NCBI GenBank assembly: GCA_023846275.1
Contig: CM043875.1
Coordinates: forward strand, 5,468,626 to 5,532,625
Reading direction: 5' to 3'
Source of the DNA: Vanilla planifolia
Taxonomy: Eukaryota; Streptophyta; Magnoliopsida; Asparagales; Orchidaceae
Length of the DNA: 64,000 nt
The notes under the pieces were generated by a model. It was not told where the DNA came from, did no database searches, and saw only the letters and a program-made list of their open reading frames with translations. Positions 39,446 to 53,581 of the stretch are shown here, piece by piece. A program made the translations under genes and the position numbers. Numbering within the stretch: the stretch's first letter is position 1; each line of letters starts with the position of its first letter.

Positions 39446-41832
39446 TGTCACACCCCTACCCATCTCTAAACAAGAAAATAATAACGAAAACCAACTACAA
39501 CACTATTAGCAATTTAGCCAAACAATTAATCAAAATCTAACAAATTTAAAAAATCAAATGGGAAAATTTCTCCAATAAATTGTCAATTTTTGTATATATA
39601 ACATTTATAATAACTAAACAATTTTATAATTCATATAACATGTGCAAATATTATTAAAAAAATCATATCATCATTTAAATTAAAAAAAGTACTAAAAACA
39701 CAAAACACAAGATCATATCAATGAAAACTCACAAAATTCATAGTTATCCAAATTTATAACATTTATTGCTTTATCAATATAACATATAGTTGAAATAACC
39801 AGTATCAACATAATGCAAAATATAGAATCATCTCACCAATGACTCAACGTCATGAAACCATATCATGTAAATCACCAACTAAAAAATCAATATTTACATG
39901 AGCTCTTTGGCTCACTATATTTTTCCTCTCTATATTTAAAAAAAGATTAATCTTAATATAAGTATGAGAATGAACTTTAAAAAATTTTAGTAAATAAATC
40001 ATAAATAAGTAAAGCAATATAACAATAAATATAATCAATAGTAATTAAAATAGTTCAAATAATAAATGACATAAATAAAAGAAATTAAATCACACTATGT
40101 ATAAGTAATAATAAGAAAATAATCTTATTTGTTTTCTTTTATTTCTCTTTTTATATCTTTCACATTTATTCATTCATTTTTTCTCTCTGATCATGATTTC
40201 TTTTCTCGATTTCTTTGTTAATTAGTTTCTTCTCTTAATTTTTTTAATTAGGGTCTTATTTCTCTTTATCATTATCCTTATTTAAAAAATATAATTTATT
40301 TATATCAACACCTATTAGAAGATTTTTAATTATTAATTAAGGCTTAATACTTTATAAGCATATCTCATCACATCATTTGTTGCCATCATAGCACGGTCTA
40401 CAATGATACCTATCACACTACACAAAGTATTAACGATACACCTTAGTATCATACCCAAGCTGAGAGATCATGTTATAAGAAAATACTTGTTTTTTGTTAT
40501 TACAATATATTATATCATAATATCATATCACATAATATCAATCAACTCATATAACTATGATATCCTATTAGTTTACATATTTTTGTTCTTTTAACATGAT
40601 AGTTCTCAAAATCATACTTTTTTTTATTTGTATAGATATTTTTATTTCAAGAATATCTTGAGTTAATAATCATATAAATATCACGTAAGATATAATACAA
40701 AATCTTGTTAACAAATAACATATGCATATTTAGGTCATATATCAACATTAAATGTATACCTATTTAATTATAATAACATGTTCAAAAAATATTACAATAA
40801 TTAAGCATATTTCTTTCGCAATTACTTAAATTATTCACTTGAATTATGTGATGATGCTCCAAATCTTGTCTCAATTTTCCTTTTCAATCCTATACATAAA
40901 CAAATTATATAACACCATCAATCATGCATTCCTACGTTTCATTTCATATGTTTTATTTACATTTCTAACTTGTAATGAAGCTAAACTTCCCAATAACATA
41001 TGTAAGTTCAACTTAATAAATGTCACATCAATCCTATTTCATTTATAAATACTTGAATTTAATACAAAAAGAAAACATGCTAAAAGAATTATTTCACTTG
41101 TTTTCTTCATCTATTCAATGTCTCTCATTAAATCCCAAGCTTTCTATCAGAATCTAAAGCTTTTTTACTTGAGCTCCAAGCATTTTCTCACGTTATGTTC
41201 CTCTACCCAGTACTAGATACTGACGCTCTTTAATTCTAATCAAAGAAAGAAATAACATGCACAACAAAAATTAATAACCCTAGAAATTGGCCACCTTAGT
41301 CCCCAGAGAAAAGAGAAGAATTAGGGATTTTGGGAGAAACCAAATCTGGGCAGCGTACGAAAGGAAAAAAAATATCGAGCCATCTCGTCGGCATAGCTCA
41401 CGATGGACGACGACATACGCTCCTCGGCATGACCAAACAGGAGTCCCGTCGCCTCTTACCTGTAGTATCCCTAGCGAGAGAAGGTAACCTAAGGATTATA
41501 CAACTCATTATGCCAACTGGGGAGATAAAGATCATGGTATTAAATATAATTTAATAATTATAAACTGTTCAATATTAAAGTTTAATAATTTATAACTATT
41601 TTAAGCGGGTTTCAATGAAATAATGGCACTTATTTTGATGAGTTTTATTCAATAATATAATTATTCATAAAATATGAAATAATTATTTCATGGTATTTTT
41701 TACGGTTGCACAAATTAATTTCCTTAAATTATATTTTCATTTCAAGCTATTAAAATAGTATATAATAAGATAACTCACATTATAAATTTTTTATTAATAT
41801 TATTATCATAGATCAAAATTTTGGATGTTGCA
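39446..41832 (-). mobile_element. Probable solo LTR of a gypsy-type element
   Basis: The left end TGTCACACCCCTACCC (39446) is the complement of a typical gypsy LTR 3' end (GGGGTGTGACA). The right end GGATGTTGCA (41832) is the complement of TGCAACATCCAAAATTTTG, a typical LTR 5' start. On the minus strand a less A+T-rich leader with TTCTCCCAAAATCCCTAATTC (about 41300-41340) lies about 500 bp in, as in the transcribed start of such LTRs. Flanking 5-mers TATGG and TGTGA agree at only three of five positions, so the target duplication is weak. No internal domain is present on either side. The plus frames at 41287-41554 are within this leader and are not genes. Confidence 0.5.
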
Positions 41833-42087
41833 TGTGACATGACCTATAATTCAAATAGGCATTGAGCTTCACAAATTTAGTAAATAAAATGATAGTTACA
41901 AAAAACAAGTTAGGAAAAAAAAATGTAAAAAACAAATCTCTTAGTAACATATAGTTATGAGTACATGATATTTATGACATACTTATATAATGTTATATTT
42001 TTGAGATTATATATGAATAATAAGATATTTTCTTTTATATGCATGTGATTAAAATCATTTTTTATAAAAATATTGATAATATTTCTC

Positions 42088-42121
<34 letters not shown>

Positions 42122-45100
42122 TCATATTTTTATATCATTTTTTTAAATAAAAAATTTTATTTTTTTCAACTGACTTTTTTCTAATAAGATCTTCATCTAA
42201 TCTTATATGGCACCAAATAGTTTCATCTTTTCAAACCTAAATTATTGGATTACATAACAAAGAAAAAATCTCTAAACTTTCAATACTTTGAAAAAATATG
42301 TAGGGTTCTTCTTCCATTTTCTGCTAAGCTTTCCTACTAGTTCTTGGCAACAATTTTTCCAAACCCCGAGAATATATCGACTTTCCCTTTTCTTTTCTCT
42401 CAAAAAAAAATAATGATTATTTTAATCTTTATGATTTCACTATGAATACAAAGGAAATCAATTTATACTCTTCTCATAGTGGTTAAAAACAAACAAAGTG
42501 TCAAAAAAGAAATTGAACTTTCAAAACTTACACCACACAAATTAATGGGCCACAAATGCAAATCAAATCACCTCCCTGACAAGGTCTTCATAGAAAAAGC
42601 AATGTTAAAGCAATGACAAATATAAAACAAGGATTTCATTCAAGATAAATAAACACAAACATATAGATTGATCTCAAAGAGTTCTTCTAAAAATATATTT
42701 AATTTAAAATTCTAATATATTTTTGTAATCTCATTTTTTTAAATTCAACTAAATATTAATATTTTAATCTATCTTAAAAAAATTGCAAAATATTAGTATC
42801 ATTTCCCAAATTATTTATACTTATATTCATAATATCTTTAATATTTAAAAAGTTTTATAGAAATAAAATTTTCAAATATCTCATAAATTTAGATGATTTA
42901 TAGCTCATAATCTAAAAAAGTATCATAATAAAAAAGGAAATTTTTAAATGTATAGTTTTTCTATAAACATTAGTTTTAAAATTTAGTGATAATATATTTT
43001 ATTTCAAGAATAAAATGAGACATCATAATATTGATATCATATTGATTAAAGCCTTATGATAAGTAATCATAAAAATATGAAAACTATATAAGAAGAAACT
43101 TTTAAGAAAACTAGAAACTAATAAATTTAATATGAGAACATAGAATTAGACAACTTTAGGATGGAGCATCTCAAGATGGACAAACCTATGGTGCAAAAGT
43201 TGGCAAAAGAACAACTTAACTTATGTGAGCATGGGTAGACATCCTAATGGAGAGCATATTTTATTTTATGAATTTCATATTACATGCATGTTATATGTAC
43301 TTTATCAATTGGATGTAAATCTAATAAGAAAATTTGGAAAATGCACAACTAAAATAGTGCATAAATTAAGGTGTAATATATGATATAAAAATGCTAAAAT
43401 TATATAAAATGGAGAAATATGTATAGTATGTGAACATATATATGCAATATGTTAGTTTTCACATATAGTATATTGGACATCAAGTATGTTATGTGAGACA
43501 TAATCAATATAAAAGAGCTAAGACATAAGTTATTATGTGATTTTCTATATACAATATATAGATGTCTCACATATAATTTATAAGGTTTGATGTATCATAT
43601 ATTTAGGGTGAAGGAATCAATCAATCATGTACAGTGCATAATGGTTTGTGCAATATATCAATTAATCAGACAATCCAACTTGTTGTTCGTTAAGATCAGT
43701 TAGACGGTATGCTAACACATGTATGATACATCTATCCTATGTGTACAATATGTGGCTAGGAGCATATACAACATCATTTATGTAGAAATAAAAAGAGATT
43801 TATCAAGAAATTTTAAGAAGATTATGGAAATATTTAAATGAATCAATTACTAAGAGAGTTAAATTGGAAAAATTAAATGGGTCAATAAATGAGGAAGAAT
43901 GTCGTTAAGAAAATGTTCAAAATTTTTTCGATTGTAATTTAGGTGTGGCATGCAAGTGATTCTCAATATTTTGATTTAAAATATATATTAATAATAATAA
44001 TGTAATTATTTTAGTAATATTTTGTGAAAGTAAAGTCATTTTGAAGACATAAATTTCTCAATGATTAATTCAATATTTAACATTTTAAATGATCATTAAA
44101 ATTATTTAAAAAGCTTATTTTGGGGAATATATAAAAGATTTGTTGAAAATTATTTTTAGATTTTGAATATTTAAAATGAGATGATTTTAAATTGAGATAG
44201 GTTCAAGGATTAGCTCAATAAATATTTGGAAATAAAGCATTGAAAGAGTAAAAATATGGTGATATTAAAAAAATTATTGGAAGAACATTATGCATGAATA
44301 AGTGGAAAATATTTGGGAAAGATTTAAAAGAATTTAATTCAAAGATAAATGGTGAGAAAGTCAAATTAATAAATTTGAAAAGCTTTTGTAGCAATTAAAA
44401 AATTTAATTTGAAGAAAAATATTGAAAGAAATAATCTAATGATAATGAAGAAATTTGAAATGTTAGAAAATTAAAATAATTTTTAAAACTTTCAAAAGAT
44501 TGTAGAGATAAATAAAATAAATTGTTGTAAAAGATGTAGAAATTGTCAATTTTATGAATTTAAAAAGTATTTGGAATGAACTTAAATGAATCTAATGCAT
44601 AGTTGGTGTTAAAGACATTGTGAAAAATGTTGTAAAGACTTATTTAATCTTTTGTACTTATTTTATTATTTATGGCATATGGGTGATTTTAAATACAAAA
44701 ATCTTGAGTATATTTTGTCTAATTTGTAGAAATAATATTTAGAAACCCAAATCTATATTAAGAGATAATGATAAGTTCTAACAAGAGAATAATATGGGAT
44801 GAATCCCTTAGAGAAGAAGAGAATAACAATAAGGGTGCAAAGCCAAAAAGGAGTTTCACTTGCTAAATATGAAGAGCATGTGAAACATTATCAAAGTAAT
44901 ATTCTAGTATAACCATTTCTGAGATTTGATCTTTTTAAAATAGATGATTAACTTGAGAGAGTCATAATGCTCCATGATGAGATGGATTTTTAAGTCAAAA
45001 GAAAGGTTCATTAGTGAACTTGTTTCATGATAAGACTCTTAGTCAATAATGACACGATCAATAAAGACTTTGTTTGGAGGATAAATCCAATTTGAAATTG

Positions 45101-45335
45101 TCATGAGAAGAATTTTGTTATAATTTTCTACAATGGTATGTGACCACATCAACAAGATAAAAGAGATTGTGCAATATGTTAAGATGGTGTCAAAGAAACA
45201 CTATTAATAAATTTTAATAATAATTATTAAAATTAAATATGTTTAGTTTGAAACTTATTTTATTAAAAAACAAAAGTATTATATGTTTCAAAATAGTTTA
45301 TAAGACTTTATTATACATGATATGTAATTTTTTAT
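41833..45335. other. A+T-rich DNA, probably gypsy-derived toward the right
   Basis: It holds a (TA)n tract at 42095-42121 and otherwise only short frames. From about 44780 the plus strand reads charged fragments such as IIWDESLREEENN, possibly the gag of the element whose zinc knuckle lies at 46.2 kb. No LTR or primer binding site was found for it. Confidence 0.3.
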
Positions 45336-45957
45336 TATGACATTCTTATCTCACCATATTGAGATATGATTTTCTTTGGTCATGTCATATTGATTCAAAT
45401 AGAGTTTTGTCATTAAAAAGATGTCTTAATATCTTAAAATTATAAAATCTCATATAAAAATCAAAATCAATTCTTTAATAGCTAATATATGATAATTAAT
45501 TTATATATCTCTCCATTTAAAAACTTATTAAGAGCTACTCTTTATTTAATGATTCTTCTTTTAAGATATCATTTGATGATTACTTCTTTCCCCTTTAGTC
45601 CAAAGTATTATAGGATTACTAACTTTCTTTTAGTTCATCTTTAAACCATATTAGATTAATAAAGTATAAAATTTTGATACCAAATATGACATCTTGGTCT
45701 CATTATATTAAGATTTTTCTCCCTTGGGTTGTCCCATACTAACTAAAGTGGGTTTTTTTAAGAGATATTTTAATATCTTAAAAATATAGTATTTAATATA
45801 AACACCAAGATTAGTCTCTTAATAACCAATGTAAAATAATTCAACCATATACCTCTCTATCTAGAAGTCTATTAAAAGCCATTACTTGTACGACGATTCT
45901 TCTCTTGGGACATCACCTAGTTATCACTCTCTATCCTCTTTGGTCCCAGGTGTTATA
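45336..45957 (-). mobile_element. TRIM element (miniature LTR retrotransposon) A
   Basis: Two related terminal repeats, 45336-45612 (277 bp) and 45685-45957 (273 bp), flank a 72-bp core. Both start TATGACAT and end GT(A/G)TTATA or GTGTTATA, decayed from TG...CA. The core on the minus strand begins with a primer binding site (TTTGGTATCAAAATTT, 45669-45684) next to the 5' LTR. It ends with a purine-rich AAAGAAAG string before the 3' LTR. That is the full anatomy of a terminal-repeat retrotransposon in miniature: no coding capacity, moved by an autonomous partner. The family matches the element at 59221-59838. A target duplication is not visible. It sits between gag-like DNA and a gag zinc knuckle. 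Confidence 0.85.
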
Positions 45958-46194
45958 CCTACATATAAAAGAGTAGTGAAAGTTATTTAACACATAGATC
46001 AAACTCACACTATTATGGAATCTAGGAAGAAATGGGGAACAAAAAAAATAAAGCTATTACAAGATGGATAAAATATTAAGTGAATCATGATAGCAATGTC
46101 AAGTCCTAAAGGTATAGGAGCTATAATAAATAAAAGAATAAATTGTAATATATATGACAAGAATCATTAAGGAGAGGATTACAAAAAAGAAAGC

Positions 46195-46250
46195 TATCAA
46201 ATATTTTTTTTATAAAAAGATGGGACATTTTATCAAAGAATGCCTAAGGA
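46195..46250 (+). pseudogene. LTR-retrotransposon gag zinc knuckle remnant
   Basis: The plus strand reads KAIKYFFYKKMGHFIKECLR. This fits the CCHC knuckle (CxxCxxxGHxxxxC) of retrotransposon Gag with the spacing kept; the first two cysteines are changed and the His and last Cys are intact. The frame closes soon after. Only about 1.1 kb separates it from the polypurine tract at 47341, so most of pol has been deleted. Confidence 0.6.
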
Positions 46251-47340
46251 TCACGAGAATAATTAATTGTGGTGATGATGCCAATGGAAGATGTAAGACA
46301 TCTAGAAGATTTTAGAACAAAGGATTTTTATGATATTTTGCATGCCTCATAATGGGAGATTATACCAAGAACTCCCAATGATCTTAAAAAAAGTAAAGGC
46401 AAAAGATGTAATAAAAAAGACTTCATCATTTCTAAGTAACCTTTGATATAAATGCCATTATTGATTTTGAATATCATTAATATTTATGATTAGAAGATTA
46501 TGTATAGCTTATTAATTTCATTCAATGTTTCTTTAATTAAATTGTTATGGACATGATTCAAAACAATGTACATATATAATCAAGCAAATGAGAATGGATA
46601 AGTATTTAAGAAATGCTAAAAGGACAAATCACAAATACATAAATTAAGGACTAAGAAATAAATTTTGATCAAAAGATTAAAATGAGATGAAAAAGTTTTT
46701 AAATAAGGAATAGTAAACAAATGTAAGTATTAATAAACTATGGTTATAATAGAACATATAAATTACTCTTATAAGAATATTTATTTGAAATGAATGAAAT
46801 AACAACATAGCAAAGTGTGACTAAATAAATTGATTGAAATCATTGACATCAAGTAGATAAGTGAAGCATCTTAAGCGATAAGTATATATAAAAAAGAATG
46901 CCATAACAGATGCTATGGAAATATTATAAGAATCCTTCTGTACAACATAATCAATATAGTATTATCTTAAAGAGTGATCCAATGTAAATAGTAATTTCTT
47001 AAGAATTAGATACTTATAAGTATTATAATTTTCAGATGATAAGTTGAGACAAATATGATAAATAGAGTAAAATAAAGAATATGATTAGGAGAATAACTTA
47101 TCATCATAATAATTATAATATATTTATTACATGAACTCAAAATTTGAGGATAAATGAAGAAAGAGTGTGATGGAATCTATAAATTATAATTCAACATTAT
47201 GAAAATACAATCAAATTTAAATTGAGTAAAAAATGATTAAAGAAATTAAAAAATTAAAGTATCAAAAAGTTTTACAAGAACCTATTTGGTAGCTAGAAGA
47301 ACTTTTTACTTAATCTAAATTTTGGGAACAAAATTCTATC

Positions 47341-48260
47341 AAGAAGGAATTTGTAACATCCTAAGGAAATGGGGTTTATTAAAATAATTTGAGAATTTAA
47401 GGATAATTAGTCCAAAGTTTTAATGTTTTTGGGTGGATTGGCGTCTATGAGATAGGAGAAGAAATATAATTAATCACAAAAAGCAATAAGTTCATCAATT
47501 TGAAATTCTTTTGTATTATCAAACTTTGATTATTATTCAAATTAAAAAAAATTAAGGACAATTGTTGAAAGGGATTATGAGTCAAAAAAAAAAAGGAGGG
47601 AGGAGAACTTCATTATAATTTTAAACTATTAAAGATCATCATGGAATTTTAAAAAAATTTAAGAAAATCATATTTATTTAATATTCATAGGACTTTTTGA
47701 AAAATAATTATTAAAAATATGAAATGGCATAAAAAATTTATAAAACTTTTACAGATTGTAGGCTTTGATGAGTTGAATAAATTAAAGTTGATTGGCAAAT
47801 TTTTTGAAGTAAGATGGATAAAAAAAATTTAAATTTAAATTAGTTTAAGGTCTTAATTATACCTTAATTAAAAATTTAATATCCTAATCCTAAATCTGTA
47901 ACGGGTATCGACGGCACACAATTAGCGCTGGCAGTTGAAAATGTGCTAAGCGATGACCAAGGGAAGGGGAACGTAGGTATTAAGAGTATTGATGAAGAGA
48001 TCTGCTTCCATCGAAAGAGAAAAAGAGAAAACTAAAGGATCGCATGGCTTTGGGAAAGAGGAATGGAAAATAGCAACGAAAGCTCAAATAACATTTGGGA
48101 AATAATTTAATTGGGTTTCTTGGCTCCTAAAGGAGTATTTTTGGAGAAATTGTGAATCAAACTGTGAAGAGAGGAAGTTGAATTAAGAAAAGTTTTGTTG
48201 TAGCCATGGAGAAGAAGATTTTGGGAAAATTGATTGTTAAGGGATGAACAAATCGAGGAA
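47341..48260 (+). mobile_element. Polypurine tract and 5' part of a gypsy 3' LTR
   Basis: The plus strand has CTAAATTTTGGGAACAAAAT, then a purine tract AAGAAGGAA (47341-47349), then TGTAACATCCTAAGG at 47352. This is the usual junction between the end of pol and the 3' LTR in plant gypsy elements. A G+C-richer leader with GGTATCGACGGCACAC near 47905, about 550 bp in, fits the transcribed region. The LTR 3' end was not found. Candidates run to about 50163 (TATGTAACA). Confidence 0.5.
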
Positions 48261-51200
48261 GAAAATCAAATTTCTTAAACAAGAATCAAACTTCTTGATA
48301 TGAATACTGTAAAAAAATGTAGTTGATCTACATACTTTGTGCATATGCTTGTCGATTGCATGATTTTTTATGCATCTTATTTTGACAAATTTAAAATAAT
48401 GTTGGAATTTATATCTTGTTGATGTTTGGTGTATAGTATCATTGCTTGTAAGTAATGGTGGAACAATTAATTTGATTGTATTATAATTCTTATATGAAAT
48501 CAATTTGTGTCAAACAAACATGTTATTCCTCTTTGATATGGTTGTAATGATAGACTTTCTTTAAAAAAAATTGTTGCACTTGTCAATATTTAACTGGTTA
48601 TAGATAGTAGATGTGTTTTTTTTAAAATAAAAGAGAAAAAATAGGTTTGAAGAAAAATATTATAAATTTTGAATTGATATGATTTGAAAAGGGGGTTGGT
48701 GTTGAATCATCTAAAGGAAAAGAAAAATGCCATATAAACTTGAAGAGCATCTTCTTTATTTGGTAGAATCTTGATATAGCCAAAAAGGAGATATTTCAAG
48801 GAGGAGATAACAGGTCTAGCAAATGAACTCACTCGTGTTGATTTAGTTAAATATAGCCTTGGGTACGACCCATAATAATCCCACCTATAAGAACACTAAT
48901 TTATGAAATTCCATATAGATAATAAAACCCAAGAATTATTTTAAAAAAAGATTTTATAACCTAAATGGCAAAAATACTAAAATAAGGAAATAAGTTATTT
49001 TTTTATTTTAAAAAGCATTACATGGTTAATTAATGCTGTCATTCATATTGCAATGCTTTATCTTTATATACTTGTTTGTTATAAACCACATTAGACAACA
49101 TGACCTAATTTATTGCATTATTCTATGTAGTATAACATATTAAGCTAATCATGATTGACTCAGTTTATTTTTGATTTCAAATATTTCAAATTATACTAAA
49201 GCACTTCAGAGAAACAACGAGAATGGTGACTAATATAATGGCATAGCATAATATACTTTTTATATTGTTATGGATATCATGTATTAGATTTTAAAATATT
49301 TGGTTGTAATAACACGGTTATTTTTGAAAATTGGATTGAAATATGTTGTAGTTAGTGATTTTATTTTCACTACAAGTCTATTTTCTTAAATAATATTAAG
49401 TTCAAATTTTTTTTTCTTTTATGTGTTGGAAAATATTTATTTATATTTTTTGTTATAATAAAGAATCAAAAAGGAGATTTATTTTGTTAAAAAATATAAG
49501 TGTTTTATGACTTTTATTGCAAAGAAGTTTTATAACAAAAAAGAGATTTCTATGTATTTGGTTTTATTGTAAAAAATGGTTATAAATTTAGTGTTAACTT
49601 ATTTTTTTCAAAAATAAAAATGGGATGTCATAAACACTCTTTGCATTATAGATCTTGTTTCATAAATAATTGAGCATTCAATTTGAAATTGTAACTAATT
49701 CAATTATATAATTAATAAACGAGCTCACACTTATCAATTATAATTGATTTTGTTAGGTCATCAAAGGTCAAACCTCCTACTTGATGATTATAACTAATTA
49801 AGACATCAATAGAGACAAATATTAGCTCTCTTTTAGTTTGTAATATCCCAAAGCAATTAATAAGGGAAGTTTTTACTATGTCCAATGAATCCAAAATCAA
49901 CACTAAGGATTCCCTTATGTATTTTGTGGGAATTCAATGATAAAACTAAAATGAAATCTAAGGAAGTTGAAGTCTTGTTTTCCCATGGAGAATTTATTAA
50001 TCTTTTTGATGAAGAGGCAACAAAAGTCTTATAACCTTTGTCTTAGATATAATCAAACTTTGATTTTTTTTTCTTTATTTCTCAATCATTTTTTCTATCT
50101 ATTTGAGTACATAGAATGAATCATGAAGGCACTTTTCATTTTCTCTCTATATTTATGTAACAACTCAAAATCAAGTTGTCTTACTTTAAGCCTCAAATAG
50201 ATCATCTATCCCTTAATCTTTCTTTTTCTATCCTTATTTTTGAGGCCCAAGTAGCCACTCCTATAACACCCAAATCTCATTACCTTGCCTTATCCTCTAG
50301 GGAATTAACTTCACCAATTTCCTTCCAACTTCCACCAATCCATATACCTCTACCTCTTTGCAACTCAATACCTTCAAGCTCCAATTTGATCCCTTTTCCT
50401 TTCTTCACCCATCAAAGATTCAATGAACTTCCAATTCTATCACCAAATCTATGTAGCCATCCACCTTGCATAGCTCCAATGGGGCTATCATACTAGTATG
50501 TACATGTCTAGCTCCCCATAATTATGTATCTTTAAGCTCAAATCTAATCCAACCACCTTGCATTCTACCTTAGCTCTAATTGGGCAACCTTATTATATTG
50601 ACAAAGAATCCTACTTGTTATAAATGTACAAATATAATTTGTACACCACAAAAAAGTTTCTCCCCTCTTTGAAGAAATTCTTTTTAATCTTCTGCATCCA
50701 AAATTATAACTATGTTATGCCCCTTTTATCCTTTCTATCAGATAATATATAACATGTGAGGAATATTAAGAAAAATATCATAATAAGTGATAAAATTGAG
50801 GACACTATCAACTCTTCGAATGATGAAGACAATAAAACACAATATTCTTTTTAAAACAAATTGTAAAACAAGAAAATTTAGTTTATCATAATGAATCATT
50901 AGTAGAACTACAAAGTTCAAAAATAATCCCATAATATATACTATATAATAATAACAACCTATACTCATCCTACAATACTCTCTCAATAACTTATGTTAGT
51001 TTTCATTAGGCTACCCAATTTTGTGCATATTTGTGAGCCAACCTAAAATGTAGGTAAGGAATGAGCTTCACAGTTAGCAAATAAATTGATATGTATAAGC
51101 AACAAATCAATAAATAATTCTATAAATGGCAATGATTTGTGCTAATAATAAAATAATAGAAAATACATAGCATCTGTGAAGTACATTAAATGAGAGCATA

Positions 51201-53084
51201 TCACTAAGGCATAATGCATTTCATGCTCATACTCATACACATGTATGTATATTCAAATCGTGCTTTTTATAGTATAATACTTCTTATACTCACTATTTTT
51301 TAATCATTTCTCAAGTTCTTATTTGATTTTTTTCTCAAAATAAGCATCACTTATTCCCTTGTTAGCAATTATTCTCAACCCCATAGGATCCTAATTTCAT
51401 ATTTAGATCTCTTCCCATAGAAATATCATATCATGATCTCTCATTCAGCTTTTAGTAATAATAATAATACATTTTATTTACTTATTTACTACATAATGAT
51501 AGTAGTGAAAGAGTTTTGCTACTAACCAACTATCATCTCTACTAAAGTAAGACTAATAAGGGTAATGTTGTTAAGAAATACCAGCCTTTCTCATCACATA
51601 TTATGTTAATATCATAAGCCTTGTATAGCTTACTTCTAATTCTCGTTACTTATGCTTCACATAATTAAGAGGAGAGGAAATGAAATTATAGCTTGTAAAT
51701 TTAGACAAAACTTCAAATATACCAACTTAGAATTCCTAAAACCATCCAAATCTTATTTTAAAGCCACTAGATAGAAAAGTGAAGTAAACTTTAAGAAAAA
51801 CTCCATACTAATTCTTACCTCCCAAAGCCTCCTTATGCATGCAACATATTTTACAAGATTTTCCTTATGGACTTATTGCTGCAACTATTAGATATCAAAT
51901 TTTCTCTCCTAGTCTAGTACATTTACCCTTCAAGAATGTTTCTAAACTTCATAGCTTCTTGCACTTCTTGTCCACAACTCTGGCGACAACTTTTGTTGTA
52001 GCAACAACTTTACTTACTCCTTAAGACTATAACACTCTTTCATAAAAACAAAAAAGACACATCTCAAATATCTTTCTTCTTAATTCTCCTTCAATAATGA
52101 TATAATAAGCAGCCTCCCTCACCCCACCCTATCCACCCTCACAATTGAAAAATAATGTAAGGAACCCAAACCACTATCACCTTGACTTAAATTCCACAGA
52201 ATGATAGTGCTAAAGAACAAGGACTAAACTACCACTTGTTATCCAAGGGAAAAAAAAGAAAAAAATAAGATAAATTTTATTAAAAAAACTAATAATAATT
52301 ATGATTTAATCACTTAACACTAAACAATTCATCACAAATCTAATTGGCATAAAAAAATGCAAAACACATATCAATGAATTCCTCTTGATAGTTGTATCTA
52401 AAAACATGCTTATTAGTGAAAACCAAAGTGCTTTTTAGGGATGCTTCATGTGACTTGATCAAAAACATTATTTTATTTTTATTCATTAAAATTCAAAACA
52501 TTTGCTTGAGGACTAGTATTATAATTGTAACAACATGCTTAATTAATGCCAATTTTCCTCTAAGCAAATTTGAATTTTTTGGATTTATGTATTCTAGATC
52601 TAAAACATAAGAATTAATGTTATGTGGGCATCTCAAAGAATGTGTCAAGATAGCAATGGTCGAATCTAAAATTTAAGCATATATTGAGAATGTATAAATT
52701 TGAAGAAGATGTAGGCATATAATTTATAACTTTCAAATGTCATTTGAATTTTCTATTATTATTTTAAAGAAAAAATAATAATAAATGAAAATAAATACTA
52801 AAATAATCTTCTTATTTAAGAGGAAGATAACTTAGCATTTGACTTAGCTTTGGAGCTACGTGTGAAGGAAACCAGAACAGAGAGGAAGAGAAAGATGTTT
52901 GGAGGTGATTTAGCTCGAATCTTTGTGACAATTTAATATAACTAGAGTGGAAGAGCAAGATCTCAAGGATGAAGGGATTTTTATCTTTTTGTACTAAAAT
53001 AGCATGTTAATGTATGGTCTTACTCGAGTTTCTCTTCATAAATTTAGTATTTGTTGCTTTGAGTGTTGTCGAGATGGATTTTGT
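48261..53084. other. A+T-rich DNA, rest of LTR and unassigned repeats
   Basis: No gene supported. The plus-strand open frame at 50176-50496 is Pro/Ser/Leu-rich with no domain I recognise. It overlaps a partly repeated CCACCTTGCAT segment (about 50460 and 50555), so it is probably noncoding. A short AATAAT tract lies near 51460. Around 52850-52950 a purine-rich leader resembles an LTR transcribed start, but no ends are visible. Confidence 0.3.
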
Positions 53085-53581
53085 TTATATTTGGTAAAGT
53101 TGTGGTCATGTGACTATTGTTATTATTCAACCACGATATTGTACAAGATGATCGATCTAATCACCTAGTACAATAGTGCAACCTAGTGGGTTGTTATCAG
53201 CTTAGTATGAGTGGGTAGCATTCAATCGATCAATAATCATACAACTTTGATGTGTTAATCAAACAAACACAATTTGTATAAAAAGGTACAATAATGATGG
53301 TCCTTCTAATTCCATGTTCAACTAGTGATCGCTAGGGATCCTACAAGTACAATGCGATAATCAGACAAGCACAATGAGTTTAAGAAAGGGATCAATAGAT
53401 ATCACTTATTTGATCCCTTATTCAACTTGCATATGTGAGAGATAGTACACATAATGGGGGATCATAATATATAATGTAAAGAAAGAAAAATTGACTTTAT
53501 ATATTATTTGGGATTTTTTAGAATAGTTTGTATAAGAGATTTTTTGCTATAGAAAGTAAGCAACTTTGTGAAATAAGACAA
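53085..53581. repeat. Copy A of a split tandem duplication
   Basis: It aligns with 57885-58385 over about 500 bp. Shared blocks in order include ACAAGATGATC, then CACCTAGTAC/CATCTAGTAT with AGTGCAACC, AATCATACAA, ATTTGATCC, a CATATAATAGGGGA-type block and TATAGAAAGTAA/TATAGGAAGTAA. It ends exactly where the LTR at 53582 begins. No coding potential. Confidence 0.7.

Noticed and set aside
41287-41554. Two overlapping plus-strand frames near 41.3-41.5 kb
   Set aside because: They lie in the probable transcribed leader of a minus-strand LTR and show no domain.
50176-50496. 106-codon Pro/Ser-rich plus-strand frame as a gene
   Set aside because: No domain, no promoter-like context, and part of its sequence is locally repeated. 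Composition (C-rich strand) explains the lack of stops.
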